Of a DNA stretch of 64,000 nucleotides, positions 9,576 to 17,764 are shown piece by piece (the stretch's first letter is position 1; every line of letters begins with the position of its first letter). A program made the translations under genes and the position numbers. This stretch comes from Blattabacterium sp. (Mastotermes darwiniensis) str. MADAR (GTDB lineage: Bacteria; Bacteroidota; Bacteroidia; Flavobacteriales; Blattabacteriaceae). Below the pieces are notes generated by a model. It was not told the origin of the DNA and ran no database searches. It saw nothing but the letters and a program-made list of their open reading frames with translations. The stretch spans positions 387,001 through 451,000 of the forward strand of contig NC_016146.1 of NCBI RefSeq assembly GCF_000233435.1, written 5' to 3'.

Positions 9576-10157
9576 TCAAAGTTTCATAATACTTTTCTCT
9601 ATAAGAAGGGAAATATTTTTTACAGAATAAGAAGCATTAAGTGTAATGATATTATTTTTCCATTTTTTTTCCTTCCAAATAAAAGCAGTTTCCTTATTGT
9701 ATTCTTCTATTCTTCTTTTAACCGTAATAATATTCGTATCATCATTACGATGACTAATCCTTCCTCTTTTCAGAAGTCTATTTATTAATAAGTCTTTTTG
9801 TATACAAAAAGAAAAAATTATGTTGATTTCTCCTAAAGAAAATTCTTGTAATATTTTTTCTAAAGAAAAAACTTGATTTTTTGTTCTTGGATAACCATCA
9901 TAAATAATTCCTTTGGATTGAATATACTTTTTCATTTCAAGATTCAACATATTTGTAGTGATCTTATCGGGAACTAATATTCCTTTATTGATATAATAAC
10001 TAGCAAATTGACCTAAACTTGTTTTATTTTTTATGTGATGTCTAAATATTCTTCCAGGAGATAAATGGATAAACCCAAATTTATTTTCTAATATTTTTGC
10101 TTGAGTTCCTTTTCCACATCCTGGTGGTCCAAATAATATAATGTGTATCATATTCAT
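9576..10157 (-). CDS. adk: Adenylate kinase
   Basis: Interconverts ATP, ADP and AMP. The 193-residue protein is the short-lid form typical of Bacteroidetes. The P-loop is GPPGCGKGTQ (near residues 10-19); the AMP-binding DGYPRT near 90 and the lid arginines in LLKRGRISHRNDD are present. ATG at 10157 or two codons later both fit. It is followed closely by obgE. Confidence 0.96.
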   Translation of the reverse strand: MNMIHIILFGPPGCGKGTQAKILENKFGFIHLSPGRIFRHHIKNKTSLGQFASYYINKGILVPDKITTNMLNLEMKKYIQSKGIIYDGYPRTKNQVFSLEKILQEFSLGEINIIFSFCIQKDLLINRLLKRGRISHRNDDTNIITVKRRIEEYNKETAFIWKEKKWKNNIITLNASYSVKNISLLIEKSIMKL

Positions 10158-10207
10158 ATGATCATATGGAAGAAAAGAAATAAATAAGAAAAAACTGAAC
10201 TTTTCTA

Positions 10208-11596
10208 CTATAGATGAATCGATTTTTCATAGGCATGAAAAATCGATTCTAAAATAGATTCACTCAATGAAGGATGGGGATGAATACATCCCATGATTTC
10301 ATAATTATTAGCTTCTAATTTTCTGGCAACTACAACTTCAGAAATGATTTCCGACACATTGTTCCCAATCATATGACAACCTAACCATTCATCATATTTA
10401 TCGTCAAAAATAACCTTAACAAATCCTTCTGTATTGTTATCACAAATAGATTTTCCAAGATTTCTAAAAGAAAATTTTCCTACTTTAATTTTATATCCTT
10501 TTTCTTTCGCTTGTTTTTCAGTATAGCCCACAGAGGAAATTTCTGGATAACAATAAATACATTTTGGAATATTATTATAATCTATTTTTTGAGGATTCAT
10601 CCCTTTAATATTTTCTACACATGAAATAGCTTCATTTGAAGCTACATGAGCAAAAGATGGTCCTTCTATAACATCTCCAATAGCATAATATCCATCTATA
10701 TTGGTTCTATACTTATCATCTACAATTATGAATCCTTTTTTGTTGGTATGAATACCAATTTCTTCCAATCCTATATCCCAAACATTTGGAATAGGAGTCC
10801 CAATAGTAGATAATGCTATATCCGCTTCTAAAGTAATGTTTTTTATAGGAGTCTGAATTTCAGCTAAAATACCTTTTTTAGAAGAATTTATTTCCTTTAT
10901 AAAAGATGAAGTGTAATTTTTTATTCCTATTTGATCAAAATAAATTTTTAATTGGTCGGAGATATCTTCATCTCCATTTGGAAGAAGTTTGGGAAATAAT
11001 TCTATAATAGTTACTTCAGTCCCCATAGAATGATAAAAATAAGAAAATTCCAATCCAATGGAATCTGAACCCATGACAATCATTTTTTTTGGTAATAGAG
11101 AAAGAGATATAGCTTCCTTATATCCTATAATTTTATCTTTTTGAAATTTTTCTTCTATTTTAGATCTTGATCCTGTAGCTATGATGATATGAGAAGCATA
11201 ACATTCTTCAATTTTTTTTTGATTTTTAAGTATTTCAATTTTTTTTCCATTTTTTAATTTTGCCTTTCCATGAATAACATGGATTCCATTCTTTTTCATT
11301 AAGAATGTTATTCTCTCTCTCATCTTATTCACTACATTTCTACTATTGGAAATAATTTTCCCAAAATCAATCTTTATTTGATTATGTATTCCGAATAAAT
11401 TTTCATTTTTTTTTATTATTTGCAAGGTTTTTGCGCTATTTAATAGAGTTTTTGTTGGTATATATCCCCAATTTAAACCAACTCCTCCCAAACATTCTTT
11501 TTCTACTATAGCTGTTTTCATTCCAAGCTGTGCCGATCGTATAGAAGCAACATAACCACCAGGTCCACTACCTAAAACAATAACATCAAAATACAT
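10208..11596 (-). CDS. lpd: Dihydrolipoamide dehydrogenase (E3) lacking its redox cysteines
   Basis: The family reoxidises dihydrolipoamide in the pyruvate and 2-oxoglutarate dehydrogenases and the glycine cleavage system. ATG at 11594-11596 gives 462 residues with FAD motif GSGPGG (9-14), AIGDV near 305 and the C-terminal HPHPSLSE carrying the His-Glu pair. The active-site disulfide is gone: where relatives have GGVCLNxGCIP, this protein reads GGVGLNWGYIP, so Cys to Gly at residue 40 (codon GGT) and Cys to Tyr at 45 (TAT). The NAD-binding GxGxxG is also altered, GSDSIG with Asp at 178. The frame is otherwise intact and full length. Fold and family are certain; normal E3 activity is not credible from this sequence. 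Confidence 0.92.
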   Translation of the reverse strand: MYFDVIVLGSGPGGYVASIRSAQLGMKTAIVEKECLGGVGLNWGYIPTKTLLNSAKTLQIIKKNENLFGIHNQIKIDFGKIISNSRNVVNKMRERITFLMKKNGIHVIHGKAKLKNGKKIEILKNQKKIEECYASHIIIATGSRSKIEEKFQKDKIIGYKEAISLSLLPKKMIVMGSDSIGLEFSYFYHSMGTEVTIIELFPKLLPNGDEDISDQLKIYFDQIGIKNYTSSFIKEINSSKKGILAEIQTPIKNITLEADIALSTIGTPIPNVWDIGLEEIGIHTNKKGFIIVDDKYRTNIDGYYAIGDVIEGPSFAHVASNEAISCVENIKGMNPQKIDYNNIPKCIYCYPEISSVGYTEKQAKEKGYKIKVGKFSFRNLGKSICDNNTEGFVKVIFDDKYDEWLGCHMIGNNVSEIISEVVVARKLEANNYEIMGCIHPHPSLSESILESIFHAYEKSIHL

Positions 11597-11675
11597 AACA
11601 ATATGATTTTTTATAAATTTACAGATTTTTATTCTCAAATTTTTCATAAATTTATTTTTTTATATTATTCAACGT

Positions 11676-12341
11676 ATGAAATTTTTTATAGATACAGCTA
11701 ACCTAGAAGAAATAAGAAAAGCTCAATTATTAGGTTTATTGGATGGAATAACAACTAACCCCTCTTTAATTTCAAAAGAAATTATTGATAAAAGTGATAT
11801 TTATAATCATTATACCTCCATTTGCAATCTTTTAAAAAGAGAAGAAGGAAATGTTAGCATAGAAGTAATAAGTACAAATTATACGGATATGATCCAAGAA
11901 GGAGAAAAACTTTCACTTTTACATCCAAAAATAGTGGTAAAAATACCGATAAGTAAAGACGGAATTAAAGCAATTAAATATTTATCTAATAAAAATATTA
12001 AAACTAATTGTACCTTAGTTTTTTCATTAGGACAGGCTCTTTTAGCAGCAAAAGTAGGATCTAATTATGTATCTCCATTTATAGGGAGATTGGACGATAT
12101 ATCATATAATGGATTGAGTTTAGTAAAAGAAATAAAAACCATTTATGAATATTACCATTTTAATACTAAAATTTTAGCAGCTTCAATACGAAATCCTTTT
12201 CACATTTTGGAATGTGCTAAAATAGGAATACATGCTGTAACTACTCCATTCAAAGTTATAGATACCCTTTTCTATCATCCATTAACAAAAATAGGATTGA
12301 AAAAATTCTTAAAGGATTACGATAATATTAATGAATCTTAA
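11676..12341 (+). CDS. tal: Transaldolase (short FSA/TalC-type)
   Basis: Transfers a dihydroxyacetone unit in the non-oxidative pentose phosphate pathway. At 221 residues it belongs to the short subfamily that includes fructose-6-phosphate aldolase. It starts MKFFIDTANLEEIRKA, contains GITTNPSLISKE, the Schiff-base lysine in VVKIPIS near residue 89, and TNCTLVFSLGQALLA followed by SPFIGRLDD. Aldolase versus transaldolase activity cannot be decided from sequence alone. The 3' end overlaps convergent rpoZ by 14 bp. Confidence 0.9.
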   Translation: MKFFIDTANLEEIRKAQLLGLLDGITTNPSLISKEIIDKSDIYNHYTSICNLLKREEGNVSIEVISTNYTDMIQEGEKLSLLHPKIVVKIPISKDGIKAIKYLSNKNIKTNCTLVFSLGQALLAAKVGSNYVSPFIGRLDDISYNGLSLVKEIKTIYEYYHFNTKILAASIRNPFHILECAKIGIHAVTTPFKVIDTLFYHPLTKIGLKKFLKDYDNINES

Positions 12342-12639
12342 TTTTTCCATCTAATAAATATTGAATAGAAATGGATGTTGCCTTTGGTAATCTTTCATAA
12401 AATTTGGATAAATCTATTTGTTCTTTGTTTTCAAAAACTTCTTCTAAATTATTTTTGTTAATAAGATTAAATTCTTCTAATTTTTTATCCAAATCCTCTT
12501 TTATTTCAGAATTAATTTTTTGACTAATTTTTTCTAAAATGACAATAGTTTCATAAATATTTTTTCCTGATTTATTTTCCAATTCGATACGATCTACAGT
12601 AATTGTAGTTACTGGAGCCTTAACTTCTTTAAGATTCAT
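12328..12639 (-). CDS. rpoZ: RNA polymerase omega subunit, Bacteroidetes type
   Basis: A 103-residue protein matching the Bacteroidetes RpoZ/Rpb6-like family: MNLKEVKAPVTTITVDRIEL at the start, a KSGKNIYETIVILEKISQKI helix, the charged VFENKEQIDLSKFYERLP stretch and a closing YLLDGKIKIH. Omega helps fold and hold the beta-prime subunit, whose gene is at 40-44 kb. The start overlaps the bamD stop (ATGA), so the two are coupled, as in Flavobacteria. Confidence 0.9.
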   Translation of the reverse strand: MNLKEVKAPVTTITVDRIELENKSGKNIYETIVILEKISQKINSEIKEDLDKKLEEFNLINKNNLEEVFENKEQIDLSKFYERLPKATSISIQYLLDGKIKIH

Positions 12640-13265
12640 AATTGATTTAATAATTTTTTATAAAATATTTTTAATGTTTTTATATTAGGTGAATTTGGAT
12701 ACGATTTAATATATTTATTATACTCTTCAAAAAAATTAAGAACTTTTTCTTTATTATTAGCCAGTTTATATTTAATGATACATATTTGGTATAAAACTTT
12801 CTCTTTAAAATTACTTTTTGGAAAATCCATCAAAAAATTTTGAAAATAAATTAAAGCTGCATTATATTTCTTCATTAAAAAATATGTATGGGCTATATAA
12901 AAATCTTTTTTTTCAAGTCTATTTTCTAATTCTGATAGGAGCTTATGAGCTTCACTTATTTTGTAACTATTTGGATACTTTTTAATAAATTGATTCAATT
13001 CTTCAATTGCTTTTTTAGTTTTTGTTGGATCTAAATCAAAACTTAATGAACTAAGGTAATTATTAAAACTACGTTGAAACAATACATTTTCCTCTGAATC
13101 TTTTTCTAAAAGATTTTTTTTTGAATAAAAATTAAGTTTCCGTAATAAACTTGAAATTTTGTTTTTACAAAAATTCTCCTTTTCTCCATAACATTTCACA
13201 TAACATCCCATCATTATGAACAATGATAAAAAGAAAATTTTGTATAATTTACATCCCATTTTCAT
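12636..13265 (-). CDS. bamD: Outer membrane assembly lipoprotein BamD
   Basis: Periplasmic lipoprotein partner of BamA in outer-membrane protein assembly. It has 209 residues with a signal peptide and lipobox ending MMGC near residue 21, followed by tetratricopeptide-like helices (YLSSLSFDLDPTKTKKAIEELNQFIKKYPNS is the usual first repeat; later repeats show FxKYPNS-type ends). Relatives run about 260-280 residues, so the C-terminus is shortened. The ATG overlaps the ferritin stop (ATGA). It implies that the cell keeps an outer membrane, and its maturation needs LspA. Confidence 0.88.
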   Translation of the reverse strand: MKMGCKLYKIFFLSLFIMMGCYVKCYGEKENFCKNKISSLLRKLNFYSKKNLLEKDSEENVLFQRSFNNYLSSLSFDLDPTKTKKAIEELNQFIKKYPNSYKISEAHKLLSELENRLEKKDFYIAHTYFLMKKYNAALIYFQNFLMDFPKSNFKEKVLYQICIIKYKLANNKEKVLNFFEEYNKYIKSYPNSPNIKTLKIFYKKLLNQL

Positions 13266-13774
13266 TTTTTTTGAAAATTTTTTATATCACGATCCAATAA
13301 ATATAAACATCCTTTATTTTCTCCAATCAATTGAATTTTATCCAATATCGTTTTACTTAATGTTTCTTCTTCTATTTGTTCTTCAACAAACCATTGTAAA
13401 AAATTATAGGTAAAATAATCTTTTTCTTTCAAAGACAATTCTACTAAAAGATTAATCTCTGAAGAAATTTTCTTTTCATGTTCAAATAACTTTTGAAATA
13501 ATTCTTTCAAAGAACCATATGTAGTTTTATTATTAATATGATTATTATCAAAAAAAATATCGGCATATCCACCTCTTTTATTAATATACCTTATTAATTT
13601 CAACATGTGTCTTCTTTCTTCATCTGAATGATCATACAGAAAATTACAGATTCCTTCAAATCCTCCATATTCATGTTCCACCCAAGAAGCCATAGATAAA
13701 TATAATTGAGAAGATTCCAATTCTCTATTCAATTGATTTTTTAATCCTTTTTGGATTTTATTACTAATAAACAT
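13262..13774 (-). CDS. ftn: Ferritin
   Basis: Cytosolic iron-storage protein forming a 24-mer. The 170 residues form the four-helix bundle with ferroxidase ligands visible: Glu in LNRELESSQLYLSMASW, ExxRHM in DHSDEERRHMLK, and Glu/Gln in the third and fourth helices (EEQIEEETLS). Length is normal. It sits upstream of bamD-rpoZ in a tightly spaced minus-strand group after dapA (8 bp gap). Confidence 0.95.
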   Translation of the reverse strand: MFISNKIQKGLKNQLNRELESSQLYLSMASWVEHEYGGFEGICNFLYDHSDEERRHMLKLIRYINKRGGYADIFFDNNHINNKTTYGSLKELFQKLFEHEKKISSEINLLVELSLKEKDYFTYNFLQWFVEEQIEEETLSKTILDKIQLIGENKGCLYLLDRDIKNFQKK

Positions 13775-13782
13775 AAAAAAAA

Positions 13783-14670
13783 TTAAAATTTTGTTATCCT
13801 ATTTGTTCTTAGCAAATATCGAATTTTATTTCTTAAAGAGGAAGATCCACTCAATAATGGTAATCTTACATACGAATTACATATTCCTATAAGATTTAAA
13901 AATGTTTTAATTCCTGTAGGATTTCCTTCTCGATAAAGAAGATCAATCATACTAAATATTTCATAAAAAATAGCAAAAGCCTCTTCTGATTTTTTTTTCC
14001 TTGCTAAGGATATCATTCTAGAAATACTATCAGGTATTCCTTGAGCTATTACGGAAATTACACCTTCTCCTCCTCCTAAAATTATAGGCAGAGAAATAAA
14101 ATCATCCCCTGATATAACACTAAAATTATTTGGTCTTTTTTCTATAATCTTATAGGATTGTAAAATGTTACCAGAAGCTTCTTTTATTCCTACAATATTT
14201 TGAAAATTCTTAGCTAATCGAATAACTGTTTCTGGTAAAACATTAGATCCGGTTCTTTTAGGTACATTATAAACAATAATATTAACATTTGTTTGTCTAA
14301 CAATAGATTTAAAATGTTGGTAAATCCCTTCTTGAGAAGGATTATTGTAATAGGGAGTAACAGTTAAAATAGCTAAAAAATCTGATAAATCGATACTTTT
14401 TATCTTGGCTATAATATCCTCTGTATTATTTCCTCCTATTCCTAATACTAATGGTCTTTTTTTATAGTTAAAACTTTTAATACATTCAATAATATCTCTT
14501 TTTTCTTCTTCTTTTAAAGTAGAAGTTTCAGCGGTAGTTCCTAATATTACCAAATATTCTACTTTATTTCCAACATATTTAACGAGTTTTTCAAGTCCAT
14601 TAAAATCTATATTTCCATTTTTTTTAAAAGGAGTAACCAAAGCTACACCTGTTCCATATAACTTTTTCAT
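13783..14670 (-). CDS. dapA: 4-hydroxy-tetrahydrodipicolinate synthase
   Basis: Condenses pyruvate with aspartate semialdehyde, the first committed step to lysine and diaminopimelate. It has 295 residues. Catalytic residues are visible: the Thr-Thr pair in LGTTAETSTL, Tyr in VYNVPKRTG near 135, and the Schiff-base lysine in GIKEASGN near 163. Start is ATG. The gene supports amino-acid provisioning or cell-wall synthesis. Confidence 0.97.
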   Translation of the reverse strand: MKKLYGTGVALVTPFKKNGNIDFNGLEKLVKYVGNKVEYLVILGTTAETSTLKEEEKRDIIECIKSFNYKKRPLVLGIGGNNTEDIIAKIKSIDLSDFLAILTVTPYYNNPSQEGIYQHFKSIVRQTNVNIIVYNVPKRTGSNVLPETVIRLAKNFQNIVGIKEASGNILQSYKIIEKRPNNFSVISGDDFISLPIILGGGEGVISVIAQGIPDSISRMISLARKKKSEEAFAIFYEIFSMIDLLYREGNPTGIKTFLNLIGICNSYVRLPLLSGSSSLRNKIRYLLRTNRITKF

Positions 14671-14717
14671 AGGATTCTTTTTTTTTATTATAAGAAACAG
14701 ATGTAGATAAATAAAAA

Positions 14718-14987
14718 TTAATCTCTTTTTGCTCTCGGTCTTGCCACAGAAACAATAATATTTCTTCCCATAAATTCTGTTCCATTTAGCTTCTCTATAG
14801 CTTTTTTTGCATTTTCTTCATTAGACATTTCTATAAATCCAAAACCCTTACTTCTCTTATTCGAAGTAGATTCGTCAAAAATAATTTTTGCGTGAGTTAC
14901 CTCCCCTATAGATTCAAAATGTTCTTTTAATTCCTGTTCTGTCATCTCATAAGATAAATTTCCAACGTATAATTTCGTATTGTCCAT
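14718..14987 (-). CDS. RRM-domain RNA-binding protein
   Basis: A single 89-residue RNA recognition motif: RNP2 LYVGNLSYEM at residues 6-15 and RNP1 RSKGFGFIEM near 46-55, with a short basic tail (RPRAKRD). Small glycine-poor RRM proteins like this are common in Bacteroidetes, where they are thought to act as RNA chaperones. The target is unknown. It lies alone between dapA and pncB. Confidence 0.93.
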   Translation of the reverse strand: MDNTKLYVGNLSYEMTEQELKEHFESIGEVTHAKIIFDESTSNKRSKGFGFIEMSNEENAKKAIEKLNGTEFMGRNIIVSVARPRAKRD

Positions 14988-15156
14988 ATAAAATTGTTTT
15001 ATTTAAAAGCAAATTTAGAGAATTTAGAGCAATATTTTCTCCAAAATAGAAAAATATTCCACTTCAACAAGTTTTTTAATTGAATAATTAATTTTATAAG
15101 TAATGATTTTTTATTTTCAATTATTCCAATATTTTACATCAAAAAAAATATTTCTA

Positions 15157-16332
15157 ATGAATGAGCTTGCTATTATTTCGTCTCTATTGGATAATGACTT
15201 TTATAAATTTACTATGCAAAATGCCGTTATAAAATTATTTCCTTTAGCAAAAGCTAGATATGAATTTATCAATCGTGGAAAACATTTTTTTCCAGGAAAT
15301 TTTGTTGATTTATTAAAAAAAAATCTCGATAAGATGGCTAATTTGAAACTTTCAAATGAAGAAAGAATCTTTTTAGAAAAAAATTGCCCTTACTTAGATT
15401 CTAAGTATCTAGATTTCTTAGATCAATATCAATACAATCCCAAAGAGGTTAATGTTTTTCAAAAAGGAAAAAATATACAAATGTATATAGAAGGTTTATG
15501 GAGTCGTACTATTTTATGGGAAGTTCCTCTAATGGCTATAATATCTGAATTATATTATCAATTAACAGGAGCAAAACGTTTTTCAGACAAAAAAATTATT
15601 CATCTCACAAGAAAAAAACTAGAAAAATATAAAAGATTAAACGTAAAATTTGGAGAATATGGAACTAGAAGAAGATTTTCTTATCAAATACATAAATTAG
15701 TATTAGAAGTTTTAATAAGAGAAGGAAAAACTTTTTTTATGGGGAGCAGTAATGTTCATCTATCCCATATATTTTCTATAAAACCTATTGGGACTCATGG
15801 ACACGAGTGGATCATGTTTCATGCAGCTAAATATGGATTTAATATAGCAGATAAGATTGCAATGAAAAATTGGTTGAATATATATGGAAAAAATTTAGGA
15901 ATAGCTTTATCGGATACATATACTTCTCCCATATTTTTTAAAAACTTTGATAAAAAACTAGCTAACCTTTTTGAAGGGATCAGACATGATAGTGGAGATC
16001 CTCTTTTATTTGTTAAAGAAACAATAAATCATTATCAAAAATTGAAAATAAATCCTTTACAAAAAAAAATCATATTTTCTGATAATCTTAATCCATGTAA
16101 AGTCGCTCGTATTTCCTCTTTTTGTAAAAATAAAATCAATCCATTTTTTGGGATAGGTACTAATTTTACCAATGATGTAGGACTACCATCAATGAATATA
16201 GTTATTAAAATGGTAAAGGCTTTTCCAAAAAAAAAATGGACTTCTGTTGTTAAACTTTCTAATGTAAAGGAAAAATCTACAGGAAAAAAAAATACGATTT
16301 TTTTAGCTAAAAAAATTCTTCATATTTCATGA
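15157..16332 (+). CDS. pncB: Nicotinate phosphoribosyltransferase
   Basis: Makes nicotinate mononucleotide from nicotinate and PRPP for NAD synthesis. ATG at 15157 (MNELAIISSLLDNDFYKFTM) matches the family N-terminus; an in-frame ATG 18 codons upstream adds non-conserved residues. It has 391 residues. GTHGHEWIM near 214 includes the histidine that is phosphorylated in homologues, and GIRHDSGDP near 272 binds PRPP. The gene points to NAD salvage from nicotinate. Confidence 0.95.
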   Translation: MNELAIISSLLDNDFYKFTMQNAVIKLFPLAKARYEFINRGKHFFPGNFVDLLKKNLDKMANLKLSNEERIFLEKNCPYLDSKYLDFLDQYQYNPKEVNVFQKGKNIQMYIEGLWSRTILWEVPLMAIISELYYQLTGAKRFSDKKIIHLTRKKLEKYKRLNVKFGEYGTRRRFSYQIHKLVLEVLIREGKTFFMGSSNVHLSHIFSIKPIGTHGHEWIMFHAAKYGFNIADKIAMKNWLNIYGKNLGIALSDTYTSPIFFKNFDKKLANLFEGIRHDSGDPLLFVKETINHYQKLKINPLQKKIIFSDNLNPCKVARISSFCKNKINPFFGIGTNFTNDVGLPSMNIVIKMVKAFPKKKWTSVVKLSNVKEKSTGKKNTIFLAKKILHIS

Positions 16333-16396
16333 ATTTTTATGAACGTTGTTCTTTTTTATGACAGAATGACATTTTATTTTTTTACCTTTATCAATC

Positions 16397-17755
16397 ATGA
16401 ATGAAAAAAATTTTTTTTATATAGAAAGTTATGGTTGTCAAATGAATGTTTCTGATACTGAAATAATAATTTCTATTTTATTGAAAAATGGATTTCTTTT
16501 CACTGAAAATTTAAAAAAAGCAAATATAATATTGTTGAATACTTGTGCTATAAGAGAAAAAGCTGAATTAACCATAAAAAATAGATTACAACAATTAATA
16601 AAAAATAAAAAAAAATCTACATTATTGGGAATTCTTGGATGTTTATCCAAAATATCTGTCTCTATGAGAGACCATTTTTCAAACATAATAGATTTTTCAG
16701 TAGGTCCAGATTCCTATAAAAGCATCCCAAACATAATTAGTTCCTTAATGAAAGGAAAAAAAAACCCCAAGATTTTTTTAAAAAATCAAAAAGAAACTTA
16801 TTCCGATGTAAATCCATTTAGAAAAAAAAATAAAATAACAACCTTTCTAAGTATAACAAGAGGATGTAACAATATGTGTTCTTTTTGTATTGTTCCTTTT
16901 ACAAGAGGAAGAGAAAGGAGTCGTAATCCATACTCCATAATTGAAGAATGCAAAAATTTATACAAAAATGGATTTAAGGAAGTGACTCTTTTGGGTCAAA
17001 ATGTTGATTCTTATTTATGGATTAATGATCAGAAGACAATAAAAATAAATAATGATAAAATAGATTTTTCAAATCTTTTAGATTTATTAGCTACAGAAAT
17101 TCCATTTATGCGAATTCGTTTTTCTACTTCCAATCCTCATGATATGTCCGATAAGGTTATAGAAATAATTTCAAAATATTCAAATATTTGCAAACATATT
17201 CATTTACCGGTACAATCCGGTAGCAATAAAATATTAAAACTAATGAATAGAAAATACACTCGCGAGAAATATCTTTCTTTAATAAAAAAAATTAGATCGA
17301 AAATTCCTGAGTGTTCCATTTCACATGATATTATAACTGGTTTTTGCGATGAAGAAGAAAAAGATCATCAACAAACCATTAGTTTGATGAACGAGGTGAA
17401 ATACAATTATGGTTATATGTTCTCTTATTCTCCTAGACCTGGAACTTATGCTTATAGAAAATTAAAAGATAACGTTCCTGAATATATAAAAAAAAGAAGA
17501 TTAAGAGAAATTATTGATTTACAAAGAAATCATTCTTTTGTTCATATGAAAAAAAATATAGGAAAAATACAAGAAGTTCTAATAGAAGGAGAATCAAAGA
17601 AAAATGATCAGGATTGGTATGGCAAAACTACACAAAATACAGTTGTAGTTTTTCCAAAGTTTCCAAAAAAATATTCAAAAATAGGCGAAACTGTTTTTGT
17701 AAAAATAATTGATTGTACATCGGCTACACTAATAGGAAAGGAAGAAAATAAGTAA
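16397..17755 (+). CDS. miaB: tRNA-2-methylthio-N6-dimethylallyladenosine synthase
   Basis: Radical-SAM methylthiotransferase acting on A37 of tRNAs that MiaA has prenylated; miaA is also in this window. It has 452 residues: UPF0004 domain with cysteines in YGCQMNVSD, NTCAIRE and LGCLSK; radical-SAM CxxxCxxC in RGCNNMCSFCIVP (near 155-167); and a C-terminal TRAM domain ending VKIIDCTSATLIG. Both clusters' ligands are intact. It lies 9 bp ahead of the sigma-54 activator gene. Confidence 0.97.
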   Translation: MNEKNFFYIESYGCQMNVSDTEIIISILLKNGFLFTENLKKANIILLNTCAIREKAELTIKNRLQQLIKNKKKSTLLGILGCLSKISVSMRDHFSNIIDFSVGPDSYKSIPNIISSLMKGKKNPKIFLKNQKETYSDVNPFRKKNKITTFLSITRGCNNMCSFCIVPFTRGRERSRNPYSIIEECKNLYKNGFKEVTLLGQNVDSYLWINDQKTIKINNDKIDFSNLLDLLATEIPFMRIRFSTSNPHDMSDKVIEIISKYSNICKHIHLPVQSGSNKILKLMNRKYTREKYLSLIKKIRSKIPECSISHDIITGFCDEEEKDHQQTISLMNEVKYNYGYMFSYSPRPGTYAYRKLKDNVPEYIKKRRLREIIDLQRNHSFVHMKKNIGKIQEVLIEGESKKNDQDWYGKTTQNTVVVFPKFPKKYSKIGETVFVKIIDCTSATLIGKEENK

Positions 17756-17764
17756 AATCCATAC

